Of a DNA stretch of 64,000 bases, positions 46,015-54,997 are shown piece after piece; the stretch's first letter is position 1, and each line of letters begins with the position of its first letter. Under the pieces are notes generated by a model, which ran no database searches, had not been told where the DNA came from, and saw only the letters and a list, made by a program, of their open reading frames with translations. The stretch is from contig CAWJLE010000001.1 of the NCBI GenBank assembly GCA_963843645.1, forward strand, positions 992,001 to 1,056,000, given 5' to 3'. The DNA is from CAWJLE01 sp963843645 (GTDB taxonomy: Bacteria; Chloroflexota; Anaerolineae; DAOTYC01). A program made the translations under genes and the position numbers.

Positions 46015-46149
46015 GCCACCCCTCCTTGTACGACCACTCCCCTGACCCCGGACTATCGCCTTTCAAATGATCCGCGACTTTGGCGACTGCCGCGAACTTC
46101 CAAATCGGCGCCTAATTCCGCATCCTGCATCGACCGACAAGCGGATCGG

Positions 46150-48024
46150 TCAGCGCTGGGTCTGCGCGGACGCGCTGCCGCCCCCAAGGCCTCGCAGGTA
46201 CATCGCCGGCCATGGCTGGTACCGGCTGAAGAAGCGGTCCTCAGATACCACTCGCCGGCCCTCTCGCACGGTCCGCAAAATTGTGACGTCGACGCCGTCG
46301 TGAGGCCACTCCACCTGTTTCACAGCACCCTTGGCCAGCTTAGCATCGTCCTGATAGACGGCCTCTCCCGCCTTGACCGTGTTGGTCAGAGTCGGCCCGG
46401 TCATCTCCACCACGCGTCCCTCGCTCGTACCATAGAATCGGAACGTCACCGTTGCCGCCTTGGGGTTCGTCTCCGTCTTGATCAAAATGTAATGCGCCAT
46501 GTCATTCTTGAACTTGAAGTCGACGTTCGGCGCAAACACCGTGGCGTCGAGCCCAACGGGAGGCTCGTACCAACTGACCCGATAGCCATGGTTGTAGCGC
46601 TCCAGAACGGGCAGACCCGCCCAAAACGCCGCCCGAAACGCGGTGGTCGAAACCTGGCACACGCCGCCGCCCCAACCGGTCGCGGTTCGATCGCCCCAGA
46701 TGATCAGCCCTTCCTCGAAACCGGTGGCGGCGCTGACGTCGCCCAGATACTCGTTGAACGAGAAGACCTCACCCGGGGCCACGACCACGCCGTTGAAACG
46801 AGATGCAGCGAGCTGGATGTTGTGCACACGCTCCGGCGTCGAACCCTTGAAGGACGTCGTCGCTTCGACGACCAGCTCCTTGATACCCATCTGCGCGGCG
46901 TTCTCGACGGCCACCGCCGGCCGAGTGACCTCCACCGGCAGCTGAATGACGTGATTCGGCGACGGCGCCTGCTCGCCCACCAGCGCCAACGTCTTCTGAA
47001 CGTTCAGCGAGTAGCCTTCCTGGCTGGGCGTCAAGGCGACGAGTCGGCCCGCCTTGGGATCGAAGTCGAACTTCGCATCACGCGCCGGCCGGTCGATCTG
47101 GTCTGCCAGGCGCCGGACGTAAGGCGCAAGCTTCTCCGTGTCGATGCCCATCTCGAGCGCGACGCGCCCGTCCGCCAGCTTGCGCTGGCGCGGGACCATG
47201 GCTCCCGCCAGTGTGGCCTGATCCACAGACCAACGCTTCTCGACCACCTGGGGAGTCATGTCGCCGCCGATGAGATTCTGCTCTTTGAACGTGAAGATGA
47301 CGGGCCCGCTCACAATGTCGCCCGCCTGCCGTTGCGCAGTCTCGAGGTCCATCTCCGCCGGCTCGATGGTCCGGACGACCAGGTCTACCTGGGCATCGGA
47401 CAGACTCTCCAGCGCGGACTTCAGGGCCAGCTTGGTGGCGGGAATGTCCAACTCGCGCCCGGCCTGACCGGGCTCGACCGCAACCTGAAAGCCGTCGACG
47501 CGCAACCGGGAATCGCGCGCCGGCCGGTCGATCTCGCGCGCCAGCCGGCTCAGGTACATGGTCGCAACGCCCTCGTCGAAGCGGCGGCTGGCGACGACCG
47601 GGAATCCGTTCCAGACCGATTCCGCCTGGACCTCCAGCCGGCCGAGCAGATCGCCTTCACGCCCCACCCGGTAGGCGCTTTCGCTGGTTGCTCCCGCGTC
47701 GTAGGCCATCCCCAGGTCGGACGGCAGAATACGCCAGACCCGGTTCTCATACCGCAGCTCGATGTGGCGCTCGCCGTAGTTCTGGAACTCACGGTCGAGC
47801 AGTCCCGTCGCCTCGGCCCGCCCCAATCCGGTCAGGTCGATGCCACCCACGGAAACGCCCGGGTGTATCCGCTCCATAAAATAGACTTCGTACGCCAGGA
47901 CGCCGAGGAACGGCATCAAGATGAGCGCCGTAAGCAAAAAGGCGATGAGCAAATACGGAATGCGCCGTCGCAAAGTCACGTGCCTGATTGGACGATCCTC
48001 TTCTGACACGACTGTCGCCGACAT
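46150..48024 (-). CDS. VanW-family protein with peptidoglycan-binding-like domains
   Basis: A 624-residue protein with one N-terminal membrane anchor (residues about 24-48). Two YoaR-like putative peptidoglycan-binding domains (about 65-190 and 200-330) contain GLDREF and IDRPARD repeats. A VanW domain follows (about 380-520): FNEYLGDVSAATGFEEG, GWGGGVCQVSTTAF and YNHGYRVSWYEPPVGLDATV. The C-terminal tail is a small beta domain. It probably sits in the envelope and interacts with peptidoglycan. VanW itself has no proven catalytic role. No resistance genes accompany it. Confidence 0.88.
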   Translation of the reverse strand: MSATVVSEEDRPIRHVTLRRRIPYLLIAFLLTALILMPFLGVLAYEVYFMERIHPGVSVGGIDLTGLGRAEATGLLDREFQNYGERHIELRYENRVWRILPSDLGMAYDAGATSESAYRVGREGDLLGRLEVQAESVWNGFPVVASRRFDEGVATMYLSRLAREIDRPARDSRLRVDGFQVAVEPGQAGRELDIPATKLALKSALESLSDAQVDLVVRTIEPAEMDLETAQRQAGDIVSGPVIFTFKEQNLIGGDMTPQVVEKRWSVDQATLAGAMVPRQRKLADGRVALEMGIDTEKLAPYVRRLADQIDRPARDAKFDFDPKAGRLVALTPSQEGYSLNVQKTLALVGEQAPSPNHVIQLPVEVTRPAVAVENAAQMGIKELVVEATTSFKGSTPERVHNIQLAASRFNGVVVAPGEVFSFNEYLGDVSAATGFEEGLIIWGDRTATGWGGGVCQVSTTAFRAAFWAGLPVLERYNHGYRVSWYEPPVGLDATVFAPNVDFKFKNDMAHYILIKTETNPKAATVTFRFYGTSEGRVVEMTGPTLTNTVKAGEAVYQDDAKLAKGAVKQVEWPHDGVDVTILRTVREGRRVVSEDRFFSRYQPWPAMYLRGLGGGSASAQTQR

Positions 48025-48210
48025 TGTATCTGCACCTGAGCCTGCTGATGCCGGACCTCGGTCTGCCTAAGGGCCTTCTCACAGCCTTGTCCGGTTCAAG
48101 TAGAATCAATTCGCGAGTCAACTGCCAGGGGAGTTCAGCGTACTATGTCACCTTGATTTTACCAAAGCGACACCGAAAATGCAAGAACCCGTTCCCGGTG
48201 ATCGCGGAGC

Positions 48211-48239
48211 TTGCGGCCGCGCCTCAAATCACCTATAAT
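48211..48239 (+). promoter_or_regulatory. Promoter for methyltransferase gene
   Basis: TTGCGG (48211-48216), 17 bp, TATAAT (48234-48239), 31 bp before the ATG at 48270. Confidence 0.65.
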
Positions 48240-48269
48240 CCTGCCATCTCGTGTGGAACGCAGGCGCGA

Positions 48270-49034
48270 ATGGCGACGTACGACGTCCTTTCCCAGTTCT
48301 ACGACCTCGAATACGGCGAGTTTGAGGACGACCTGCCACTGTACCTGGAGCTGGCGGGGCGCACAGGTTCGCCCGTGCTGGACGTAGGCGCCGGCACCGG
48401 ACGCGTGACGCTGGCCCTGGCCCGCGTGGGCTTCCGCGTGACGGGCGTCGATGAGTCCGCGGAGATGCTGGCCTGCGTTCAGGCCAAGTCGGCTGGGGGC
48501 CCGGCGCTCGACCGGCAAATCGAGTGCGTCCAGAGCTCGATATCCGAATTCGACGGGGGCGGGCGGTTCCGGCTGGCGATCGTGGCGCTCAACTCGTTCC
48601 GGCACCTGCTGACGACGGAGGACCAGCTCGCCGCCCTCCGCAGCATCCGGCGCAGTCTCGTGCCCGGCGGCGTATGCGTGATCGACGTCGACAACCCGGA
48701 CCCGGTCGTCCTCGCCCAGAACGACGGCGTGCTCGTGCTCCATTGGGAAAAGGCCAATCCGTTCACCGGCCAGTTCGTGCAGAAGTGGATTACCTATCGG
48801 ACCGACCGCGGGGCTCAGATCCAGTATTACACCCTGATCTACGACGCCATCGACGGCGACGGAACGGTGCATCGCACGCGCGTGTCGATGCCGTTGCGTT
48901 ACACGTACCGCTACGAGGCGCAGCTGCTGCTGGAGAGGGCCGGCTTCGCGGTGGAAGACGTGTTTGGCTCGTACCAAAGGGATGCCTACGACGACGACAG
49001 CGAGCGCATGATCCTCGTCGCCGCAGCCCGTTAA
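48270..49034 (+). CDS. Class I SAM-dependent methyltransferase
   Basis: A 254-residue methyltransferase starting MATYDVLSQFYDLEYGEFEDD. Motif I is VLDVGAGTGRVTLALA (residues about 36-51), the post-I acidic residue is in VTGVDESAEML, and motif IV/V is LAIVALNSFRHLL. The substrate is unknown. The frame is open upstream to 47988, but the promoter and family start favour the ATG at 48270. The RmlC-like cupin gene follows 66 bp later, hinting at a sugar or small-molecule substrate (weak inference). Confidence 0.82.
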   Translation: MATYDVLSQFYDLEYGEFEDDLPLYLELAGRTGSPVLDVGAGTGRVTLALARVGFRVTGVDESAEMLACVQAKSAGGPALDRQIECVQSSISEFDGGGRFRLAIVALNSFRHLLTTEDQLAALRSIRRSLVPGGVCVIDVDNPDPVVLAQNDGVLVLHWEKANPFTGQFVQKWITYRTDRGAQIQYYTLIYDAIDGDGTVHRTRVSMPLRYTYRYEAQLLLERAGFAVEDVFGSYQRDAYDDDSERMILVAAAR

Positions 49035-49100
49035 GGCTTCTGCGCACTTTGGGAGGGTTGGCCCCGCAAATGAGACAAATATAGTTGGGGGAGGGATCCA

Positions 49101-49556
49101 TTGATCGACGGTGTGAAGACGCGTAAGCTCCCGCTCATTCCCGACGAGCGGGGATTCTTAATGGAGATGCTTCGCAGCGATTGGGAAGAGTACGAACGCT
49201 TCGGCCAGGTCTACATGACCGCGGTGTACCCCGGTGTGGTCAAGGGCTGGCATTACCACAAGATTCAAACAGACCACTTCATCTGCGTGCACGGCATGGC
49301 CAAGGTCGTCCTGTACGACAGCCGCCCGGATTCCGCCACACACGGCGAAATCAACGAATTCTTCATCGGCGACCAAAACCCCATGCTGGTGAAGATTCCG
49401 CCGGGAGTCATGCACGGCTTCAAAGGAATCAGCCCGGAGATCACCTTGATCGTCAACGTGCCGACCGAGCTATACCGCTACCACGAACCGGATGAGTTCC
49501 GCCTGCCGGCCCATACGGATCAGATCCCTTACGATTGGGAGCGCAAGGACGGGTAG
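49101..49556 (+). CDS. dTDP-4-dehydrorhamnose 3,5-epimerase-like cupin
   Basis: A 151-residue RmlC-like cupin. DERGFLMEMLRSD, GVVKGWHYHKIQTDHFICV (the general-base His region) and KIPPGVMHGFKGIS match the sugar 3,5-epimerase family. It is shorter than typical RmlC (about 180), so it may act on another nucleotide sugar or be non-catalytic. It uses a TTG start behind GGGGGAGGG. Confidence 0.78.
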   Translation: MIDGVKTRKLPLIPDERGFLMEMLRSDWEEYERFGQVYMTAVYPGVVKGWHYHKIQTDHFICVHGMAKVVLYDSRPDSATHGEINEFFIGDQNPMLVKIPPGVMHGFKGISPEITLIVNVPTELYRYHEPDEFRLPAHTDQIPYDWERKDG

Positions 49557-49571
49557 CAGCCCAAGTCGATT

Positions 49572-49600
49572 TTGACAAAGAGACGGTTCCGTGATATACT
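49572..49600 (+). promoter_or_regulatory. Promoter of the lysine operon leader
   Basis: TTGACA (49572-49577), exactly 17 bp, TATACT (49595-49600). The predicted start is near 49607, about 237 nt before the hcs start. Confidence 0.85.
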
Positions 49601-49651
49601 CGGCGCATTATTCGTTCGGGAGCCATAATCCAATTGTGTAACCAGGTGTTG

Positions 49652-49702
49652 GTGGCCAAGCAGTTTAAGTCCTACAGGAAGCCGGACTGCGAGTCTGGAT
49701 AG
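49652..49702 (+). CDS. Candidate leader peptide MAKQFKSYRKPDCESG
   Basis: A 16-codon GTG-initiated frame begins at 49652 after AGGTGTTG. It has three Lys and one Arg within the first ten codons, and its Lys codons fall on the 5' side of the rod-like stem. This is what a ribosome-mediated attenuator for lysine would look like. It is short and could be chance. Confidence 0.35.
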   Translation: MAKQFKSYRKPDCESG

Positions 49703-49738
49703 GACTGCTTGCGCCAAAAACTCCCCAGTGTACCGGAG

Positions 49739-49778
49739 CCAGCCCTTCCAGACCCATCAAGGCAGGGGCTGGTTTTTT
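49739..49778 (+). terminator. Intrinsic terminator in the hcs leader
   Basis: A CCAGCCC arm (49739-49745) pairs with GGGCTGG (49766-49772) and is followed by six T residues. No second promoter is seen before hcs, so the operon depends on read-through. Confidence 0.8.
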
Positions 49779-49843
49779 GTTTGTGTGGCGATGGACGTGA
49801 GCGGTAGGGCGATCTGAAGACACCAGTATAAGGAGGACCGGCA

Positions 49844-50990
49844 GTGTCGATCACCAGTTTCAACATCATCGAATCCACACTCAGGGAAGGGGAACAGTTC
49901 GTCGGAGCTAATTATAGCTCCGATGAGAAGGTTGAGATAGCGTTGGCTCTCGATGAGTTTGGGGTGGAGTACATCGAGCTCACGTCGCCATCCGCTTCCC
50001 CACAGAGTTGCTCGGATGCACAGCGAATTGCCAAGCTGGGCCTCAAGGCCAAGCTTCTGACCCATACCCGCTGCAATATGGAGCGATGCCCGCCTGGCGG
50101 TCGAGACCGGCGTCCAGGGCATCGACGTTTTGTTTGGGACCTCTTCCTATCTCCGACAATTCAGCCACGGTAAGAGCATTCCCCAGATCATCGATGCGGC
50201 ACGCCAGGTGGTCAGCTTCATCAAGGACCGGGGCCTCGAAGTCCGCTTCAGCAGTGAGGACTCCTTCCGCAGCGACGAAGCCGACCTGATGGCGGTCTAC
50301 ACCGCCGTGGACGAGCTGGGCATCAACCGCGTGGGCATCGCCGACACGGTGGGAGTCGCCACACCGTTCCGGGTGTACGACCTGGTCGGGAAGCTGCGAA
50401 AGAGGATCAAGGCCGACATCGAATTCCACGGCCACAACGACAGCGGGTGCGCCATCGCCAACGCGTACGCCGCACTGGAAGCCGGCGCCACGCATGTCGA
50501 CACCAGCGTGCTGGGCATCGGAGAGCGCAACGGCATCGCGCCGTTGGGTGGGTTCATCGCTCGCATGTACGCGACGGACAAGAAGCTGGTCCAGAAGTAC
50601 AACCTGACGGCGCTATACGAGCTGGAACAGCTCGTCGCCAAGATCGTCGGCATCGACGTTCCCTTCAACAACTACATCACGGGCATTACGGCGTTTACCC
50701 ACAAAGCCGGCATCCACGCCAAGGCCGTGTTGAACAATCCAGAAACGTACGAAATTCTCGATCCGCACGACTTCGGCATGACGCGCTACATCAGCATCGC
50801 GCACCGGCTGACCGGTTGGAACGCGGTCAAAAACCGCGCCGACCAACTCGGCCTTTGCCTGACGGACCAGCAGCTCAAGGAAGTGACCGCGCACATCAAA
50901 GCGCTGGCCGATGAAAAGTCGCTGGCATTGAGCGATGTGGACGCAGTTCTGTATCGGTGGGTCAACGGCGACGCCCCGTGCGAGTCATGA
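49844..50990 (+). CDS. lys20: Homocitrate synthase (frameshifted)
   Basis: About 381 residues after removing one base. It condenses acetyl-CoA and 2-oxoglutarate, the first step of the aminoadipate lysine route. It strongly resembles Thermus Lys20: IIESTLREGEQF (residues about 8-19), ALDEFGVEYIELTSPSASPQS, RFSSEDSFRSD, VGIADTVGVATP, DIEFHGHNDSGCAIANAYAA and GIGERNGIAPLGGF. One extra base at about 50084 breaks the frame in NME-DARLAVETGVQGID. The span is 3n+1. The GTG start has an AAGGAGGA site. First gene of an operon with homoaconitase and homoisocitrate dehydrogenase. Confidence 0.92.
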
Positions 50991-51013
50991 CTATTCCCAG
51001 GAGAAGAGCTTAG

Positions 51014-52255
51014 ATGGCAAATCAACCTCAGACATTGGCGGAGAAGATCATCTCCCACGCCGCGGGCAAGGACGTTTGGGCCGGCGATTTGGCGGTCGTA
51101 CACGTCGACATGGCCCTGGCCGTGGATTCCATCGCCCCTAGCGTGATTCGCGTTCTGCGGGAGGAGCTGGGCAACGCACACGTGCTCGATCCGAAGCGCG
51201 TCGCGCTCGTGATCGATCACGTCGCCCCGGCAGTGAACATCCCAACGGCGAACGCCCAGAAGGGAATACGTGAATTCGCCGCGGCCGAAGGCATCCCCCA
51301 CCTGTACGACGTGGGCCGCGGGGTCTGCCACCAGGTGCTGGTCGAAGAGGGCCTGGCACAGCCCGGGCAGATCGTGGTGGGCTCGGACTCCCACTCCACG
51401 AGCTACGGCTCGGTCGGCGCCTTCGGCACAGGCATGGGCGCGACCGACGTGGCGCTGGCGTTCGCCAGCGGTCAAACGTGGCTGCGCGTGCCTGAGACAG
51501 TGCGTGTTCTCGCAGAGGGCCGGTTCAAACCCGCGGTTGGGGCGAAGGACCTGGCCCTCTGGGTTGCCAGGCAGTGGGGCATCGGCGGCGCGACGTATCA
51601 GGCCGTCGAGTACCAGGGCGTGACGCAGCTCTCGCTCGCTTCCCGCCAAACGCTGTCCTGCATGACGACCGAGCTGGGAGCCAAGGCCGGCCTCATCTTC
51701 CCGGACGGCGAGGTCTCGCAGCGCTTCAACGTCCCGGATTGGCTGACCGTCGACACCGGGGCACACTACGTTAAGGAGCTGCACGTCGAGCTCGATTCGC
51801 TGGTTCCGCAAGTCGCCATTCCGCACAAGGTGGACAACGTCGCCGACGTCACCGAGCTGACCGGCGTGAAAGTGGACACCGTTTTCGTGGGAACGTGCAC
51901 GAACGGCCGGCTCGAAGATCTGCACGAAGCGGCTCAGATCCTGAAGGGCAAGAAGGTCGCCATCCGGATGATGGTCGTGCCGGCATCCAGCGAGATCCTG
52001 GAGGCTGCGGTCGCCGACGGCACGCTGGCCACGCTGCTGGAGGCGGGAGCAACCGTGGGGACGCCGGGCTGCGGCCCATGCATTGGGCGGCACATGGGCG
52101 TTCTCGGCGAAGGCGAGGTCTGCGTATCCACAGCCAACCGCAATTTCCGTGGGCGGATGGGTTCGCCGGATGCGTTCATCTACCTGTCTTCGCCGCAGGT
52201 CGCGGCTGCTACGGCCCTGACCGGCCACATTACCGATCCCCGGGAGGTGCTCTAA
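51014..52255 (+). CDS. lysT: Homoaconitase large subunit
   Basis: A 413-residue aconitase-family large subunit. LAEKIISHAAGKDVWAGDL starts the protein. GSDSHSTSYGSVGAFGTGMG is the substrate loop. The 4Fe-4S ligands are the Cys in VGTCTNGR (about residue 296) and the pair in TPGCGPCIGRH (about 356 and 359). It isomerises homocitrate to homoisocitrate with the small subunit. The 3-isopropylmalate dehydratase LeuC is the closest alternative, but the operon context favours lysine synthesis. Confidence 0.9.
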   Translation: MANQPQTLAEKIISHAAGKDVWAGDLAVVHVDMALAVDSIAPSVIRVLREELGNAHVLDPKRVALVIDHVAPAVNIPTANAQKGIREFAAAEGIPHLYDVGRGVCHQVLVEEGLAQPGQIVVGSDSHSTSYGSVGAFGTGMGATDVALAFASGQTWLRVPETVRVLAEGRFKPAVGAKDLALWVARQWGIGGATYQAVEYQGVTQLSLASRQTLSCMTTELGAKAGLIFPDGEVSQRFNVPDWLTVDTGAHYVKELHVELDSLVPQVAIPHKVDNVADVTELTGVKVDTVFVGTCTNGRLEDLHEAAQILKGKKVAIRMMVVPASSEILEAAVADGTLATLLEAGATVGTPGCGPCIGRHMGVLGEGEVCVSTANRNFRGRMGSPDAFIYLSSPQVAAATALTGHITDPREVL

Positions 52256-52256
52256 T

Positions 52257-52751
52257 ATGGCGACAGTCTGGAAATTTGGCGCCGACGTCGATACCGATCA
52301 GATCGTCCCCGGACGATATGCTCCGTATATGAACTCCGAAGCCGAACTGGGCAAGTACCCCTTCATCGAGGCCCGGCCGGAATTCGCCGCGCAGGTCAAG
52401 CCGGGTGACGTCATCGTGGCCGGTACGAACTTCGGATGCGGCTCGTCGCGCGAATATGCTCCACAGGCCCTCAAGGTGGTGGGCATCGCGGCGATCATCG
52501 CGCCGAGCTTCGCACGCATTTTCTTCCGCAACGCGCTCAACCTCGGCTTGCCGCTCGTCGAATCCGCGCAGTTGTCCGAAGCGCTGCAAGACGGCGAAAC
52601 CGTCGAGCTCGATTTCGGCCAGGCGCAGATCACCACTACGCACGGCGTGTACAGCGTGCCCAAGCCGCCCGAGTTCGTCCAACTCATCTGGCAGGCAGGC
52701 GGCATCGTTCCCTACTTCAAAACGCACGGCCGTTTTCCGGGCCAGGGATGA
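52257..52751 (+). CDS. lysU: Homoaconitase small subunit
   Basis: A 164-residue swivel-domain subunit with KFGADVDTDQIVPGRY, GDVIVAGTNFGCGSSREYAP (substrate-binding Ser-Ser-Arg) and APSFARIFFRNALNLGLPLV. It begins 1 nt after the large-subunit stop, as expected for a heterodimer pair. Confidence 0.9.
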   Translation: MATVWKFGADVDTDQIVPGRYAPYMNSEAELGKYPFIEARPEFAAQVKPGDVIVAGTNFGCGSSREYAPQALKVVGIAAIIAPSFARIFFRNALNLGLPLVESAQLSEALQDGETVELDFGQAQITTTHGVYSVPKPPEFVQLIWQAGGIVPYFKTHGRFPGQG

Positions 52752-52760
52752 GACACAGGA

Positions 52761-53759
52761 ATGACCTATCGAATCGGCATCATTGAAGGTGACGGCATCG
52801 GCCACGAGGTGATTCCCGCGGCGCAGCGCGTGCTCGAGGCGACCGGCCTGCCGCTCGAGTTCCGCCCCGCCCAGGCCGGTTGGAGCTGTTTCAAGTCGGT
52901 CGGGGTCAGCCTGCCCCCGGAGACGCTGGCGGTCGTAAAGGGGTGCGACGCCACCCTGTTCGGCGCGAACACCTCGCCGGCCGGCAGGGCAGACGGCTAT
53001 CGCAGCCCTATCTTGACCCTGCGGTGCGAGCTGGGGCTCTACGCAAACCTGCGGCCGACGCAATCGTGGCCCATCCCCTCCTCGCGTCCCGGCATCGATC
53101 TGCTCATCGTGCGGGAAAACACCGAGGACCTCTACCTGGGGCTGGAGGAGAGCGACGGTGAGACGGCGGTGGCCAAGCGCATCATTACCCGGACCGCCTC
53201 CGAACGCGTCGTCCGCCTCGCATGCGAGCTGGCGATGCGCCGCCGCAAAAAGCTGACCCTGGTGCACAAAGCCAACGTTTTGCGCGAAACCTGCGGCCTG
53301 TTCCGACAGACGGGCTACGCGGTCGCGGCAGAGTTTCCGGAACTGCAGGTCGACGACCTGTTCGTGGATGCGATGGCCATGCGGCTCATCAAGGACCCGG
53401 AGACGTTCGACGTCATCGTGACGACCAATCTGTTCGGCGACATCCTGTCGGACGAAGCGGCCGCCCTCGTAGGTGGGCTGGGCCTGGCGCCGTCCGGCAA
53501 CGTCAACGGCTCGACGGCCGTGTTCGAACCGGTACACGGCTCGGCGCCGGACATCGCCGGGCGCGGGCTGGCCAATCCGTTGGCGGCGATCCTGTCCGCG
53601 GGCATGCTTCTGGACTACCTGCACGAAGAGGCGGCGGCAAATCGGATCCGACAGGCCGTCAGGCAGGTCTTGCAGGACGGCCCATGGACGCCGGACCTCG
53701 GCGGCACGGCGAACACCGATCAGGTCGCCCAGGCGGTGAGCCGGCTCGTCTTATGTTGA
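52761..53759 (+). CDS. hicdh: Homoisocitrate dehydrogenase-like beta-decarboxylating dehydrogenase
   Basis: A 332-residue member of the isocitrate/isopropylmalate dehydrogenase family. RIGIIEGDGIGHEVIPA is the start, IDLLIVRENTEDLYLGLE the metal/substrate helix, TNLFGDILSDEAAALVGGLG the conserved Asp pair, and VFEPVHGSAPDIAGRGLANP the cofactor loop. It converts homoisocitrate to 2-oxoadipate with NAD+. The position after homoaconitase supports this over isopropylmalate. It is the last gene of the first lysine operon. Confidence 0.88.
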   Translation: MTYRIGIIEGDGIGHEVIPAAQRVLEATGLPLEFRPAQAGWSCFKSVGVSLPPETLAVVKGCDATLFGANTSPAGRADGYRSPILTLRCELGLYANLRPTQSWPIPSSRPGIDLLIVRENTEDLYLGLEESDGETAVAKRIITRTASERVVRLACELAMRRRKKLTLVHKANVLRETCGLFRQTGYAVAAEFPELQVDDLFVDAMAMRLIKDPETFDVIVTTNLFGDILSDEAAALVGGLGLAPSGNVNGSTAVFEPVHGSAPDIAGRGLANPLAAILSAGMLLDYLHEEAAANRIRQAVRQVLQDGPWTPDLGGTANTDQVAQAVSRLVLC

Positions 53760-53770
53760 TGCGAAATGCC

Positions 53771-53799
53771 TTGCCGCATAGCGGCAAAGCGAGTATAAT
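53771..53799 (+). promoter_or_regulatory. Internal promoter ahead of lysW
   Basis: TTGCCG (53771-53776), 17 bp, TATAAT (53794-53799), 48 bp before lysW. It would give the carrier-protein genes a transcription start of their own. Confidence 0.7.
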
Positions 53800-53846
53800 G
53801 CCGCTGTCGTGACCGGCCAACACACCGACATCAGGAGGAAATGACC

Positions 53847-54014
53847 ATGAACGCATCGTGTCCCGAGTGCGCTGCCGAAATCGAGCTGAACGGCAAGCTG
53901 ATGAAAGGCGAGATCGTCGAGTGCCCGGAATGCGGCGCCGAGCTCGAGATCATTAGCGTGGATCCGCCCGAGCTGAGCCTGGCACCGGAAGAGGAAGAGG
54001 ACTGGGGCGAGTAG
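53847..54014 (+). CDS. lysW: Amino-group carrier protein LysW
   Basis: A 55-residue acidic protein. A zinc site has Cys5/Cys8 (SCPEC) and Cys26/Cys29 (ECPECG), and the C-terminus is EDWGE, whose last Glu is joined to the alpha-amino group of aminoadipate. It carries and protects the intermediate through lysine synthesis. The ATG at 53847 lies 8 nt from AGGAGG; the ATG at 53841 is too close. It is too short for many gene callers. Confidence 0.95.
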   Translation: MNASCPECAAEIELNGKLMKGEIVECPECGAELEIISVDPPELSLAPEEEEDWGE

Positions 54015-54137
54015 TCCGCTCCAACCGTTCAGCCACCAAGCACCGATAGAGCATGGCAAAGAGGCCTGCCCTGGCGTCGAATTGCTGCGACGGCCAGGGC
54101 TGCATTCTGCCAGTCTTTAGGAACTACTGGGGGGAAA

Positions 54138-54983
54138 ATGAAAGTCGGCGTTCTGTTCTCACGGGTCCGTGTGGAAGAAAAACTGATTTTCGAGGCGTTC
54201 GAAAAGCGGGGCATCCCGTACACGCTCATCGACGACCGCGAGCTGGTTCTGGATATCGGCAACAACACGTTCCGTGACTACGACGTGGTCCTGGAACGCT
54301 GCATCAACCACTCACGCGCACTCTCCGCTCTGCGTGTTCTCGACGATTGGGGCGTCAAGAGCGTCAATACCTATCAGGCCGCCGACATTTGCGGCAACAA
54401 GCTGCTGACCACCAGTGCGGTGATCAAAGCCGGCCTGCCCTCGCCGCGGACGCAGATTGCATTCACGTCGGAATCGGCCATCAAGGCCATCCAGGAGATG
54501 GGCTTCCCCGTGGTGCTGAAACCAGCGGTTGGGTCCTGGGGCCGGCTGCTGTCCAAGGTCAACGATCTGGAAGCGGCGGAGTCCATTCTCGAACACAAGG
54601 AAGTGCTGGGCACCTACCAGCACTCCATTTTTTACATCCAGGAGTACATTCGCAAGCCGGGGCGCGACATCCGGGCTTTCGTCGTCGGCGACGAGACGAT
54701 TTGCGCCATCTACCGCAACTCGGGCCATTGGATCACCAACACCGCGCGCGGCGGCGTGGCCTCCAATTGCCCGGTGACGCCGGAGATCAACCGGCTGTCG
54801 GTGGGCGCGGCCAAAGCATGCGGCGGCGGCATCCTGGCGGTCGACATCCTGGAGGATCAGGACCGGGGCTTCCTCGTTAACGAGGTGAACTACACGATGG
54901 AGTTCCGCAACAGCATCGCTCCCACAGGCGTCGACATTCCGGGCCGTATCGTCGACTACGTTTCGCAGGTCGCGAAGGGCTGA
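54138..54983 (+). CDS. lysX: LysW-aminoadipate ligase LysX
   Basis: A 281-residue ATP-grasp ligase of the RimK/LysX group. VGVLFSRVRVEEKLIFEAF begins the protein, GFPVVLKPAVGSWGRLL is the ATP loop, and YIQEYIRKPGRDIRAFVVG, WITNTARGGVASNCPV and LVNEVNYTMEFRN are the metal and substrate regions. It links 2-aminoadipate to the LysW C-terminal Glu. The preceding 123-bp gap shows nothing but the ribosome site. Confidence 0.93.
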   Translation: MKVGVLFSRVRVEEKLIFEAFEKRGIPYTLIDDRELVLDIGNNTFRDYDVVLERCINHSRALSALRVLDDWGVKSVNTYQAADICGNKLLTTSAVIKAGLPSPRTQIAFTSESAIKAIQEMGFPVVLKPAVGSWGRLLSKVNDLEAAESILEHKEVLGTYQHSIFYIQEYIRKPGRDIRAFVVGDETICAIYRNSGHWITNTARGGVASNCPVTPEINRLSVGAAKACGGGILAVDILEDQDRGFLVNEVNYTMEFRNSIAPTGVDIPGRIVDYVSQVAKG

Positions 54984-54997
54984 CCCGAGGAGGACGG

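Larger units (their letters stand above)
49607..49778 (+). ncRNA. Structured leader RNA upstream of homocitrate synthase
   Basis: About 172 nt from the predicted start to the terminator. An extended rod pairs AAGCAG (49658) with CTGCTT (ending near 49711), GTCCTA with TAGGAC, and CCGGACT with AGTCTGG around a GCG loop, with asymmetric internal loops. An outer GGGAG/CTCCC pairing (near 49619 and 49722) may close it. No lysine riboswitch or T-box consensus is visible. It could be an attenuator leader or an independent small RNA. Confidence 0.5.

Noticed and set aside
46300..48006. 568-codon plus-strand open frame
   Set aside because: Antisense to the VanW-family gene; basic, low-complexity translation.
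49607..49778. Lysine riboswitch in the hcs leader
   Set aside because: The conserved L-box core is not present. The structure is a single long rod, not a five-helix junction.
52230..53624. 464-codon minus-strand open frame
   Set aside because: Antisense to homoaconitase small subunit and homoisocitrate dehydrogenase.
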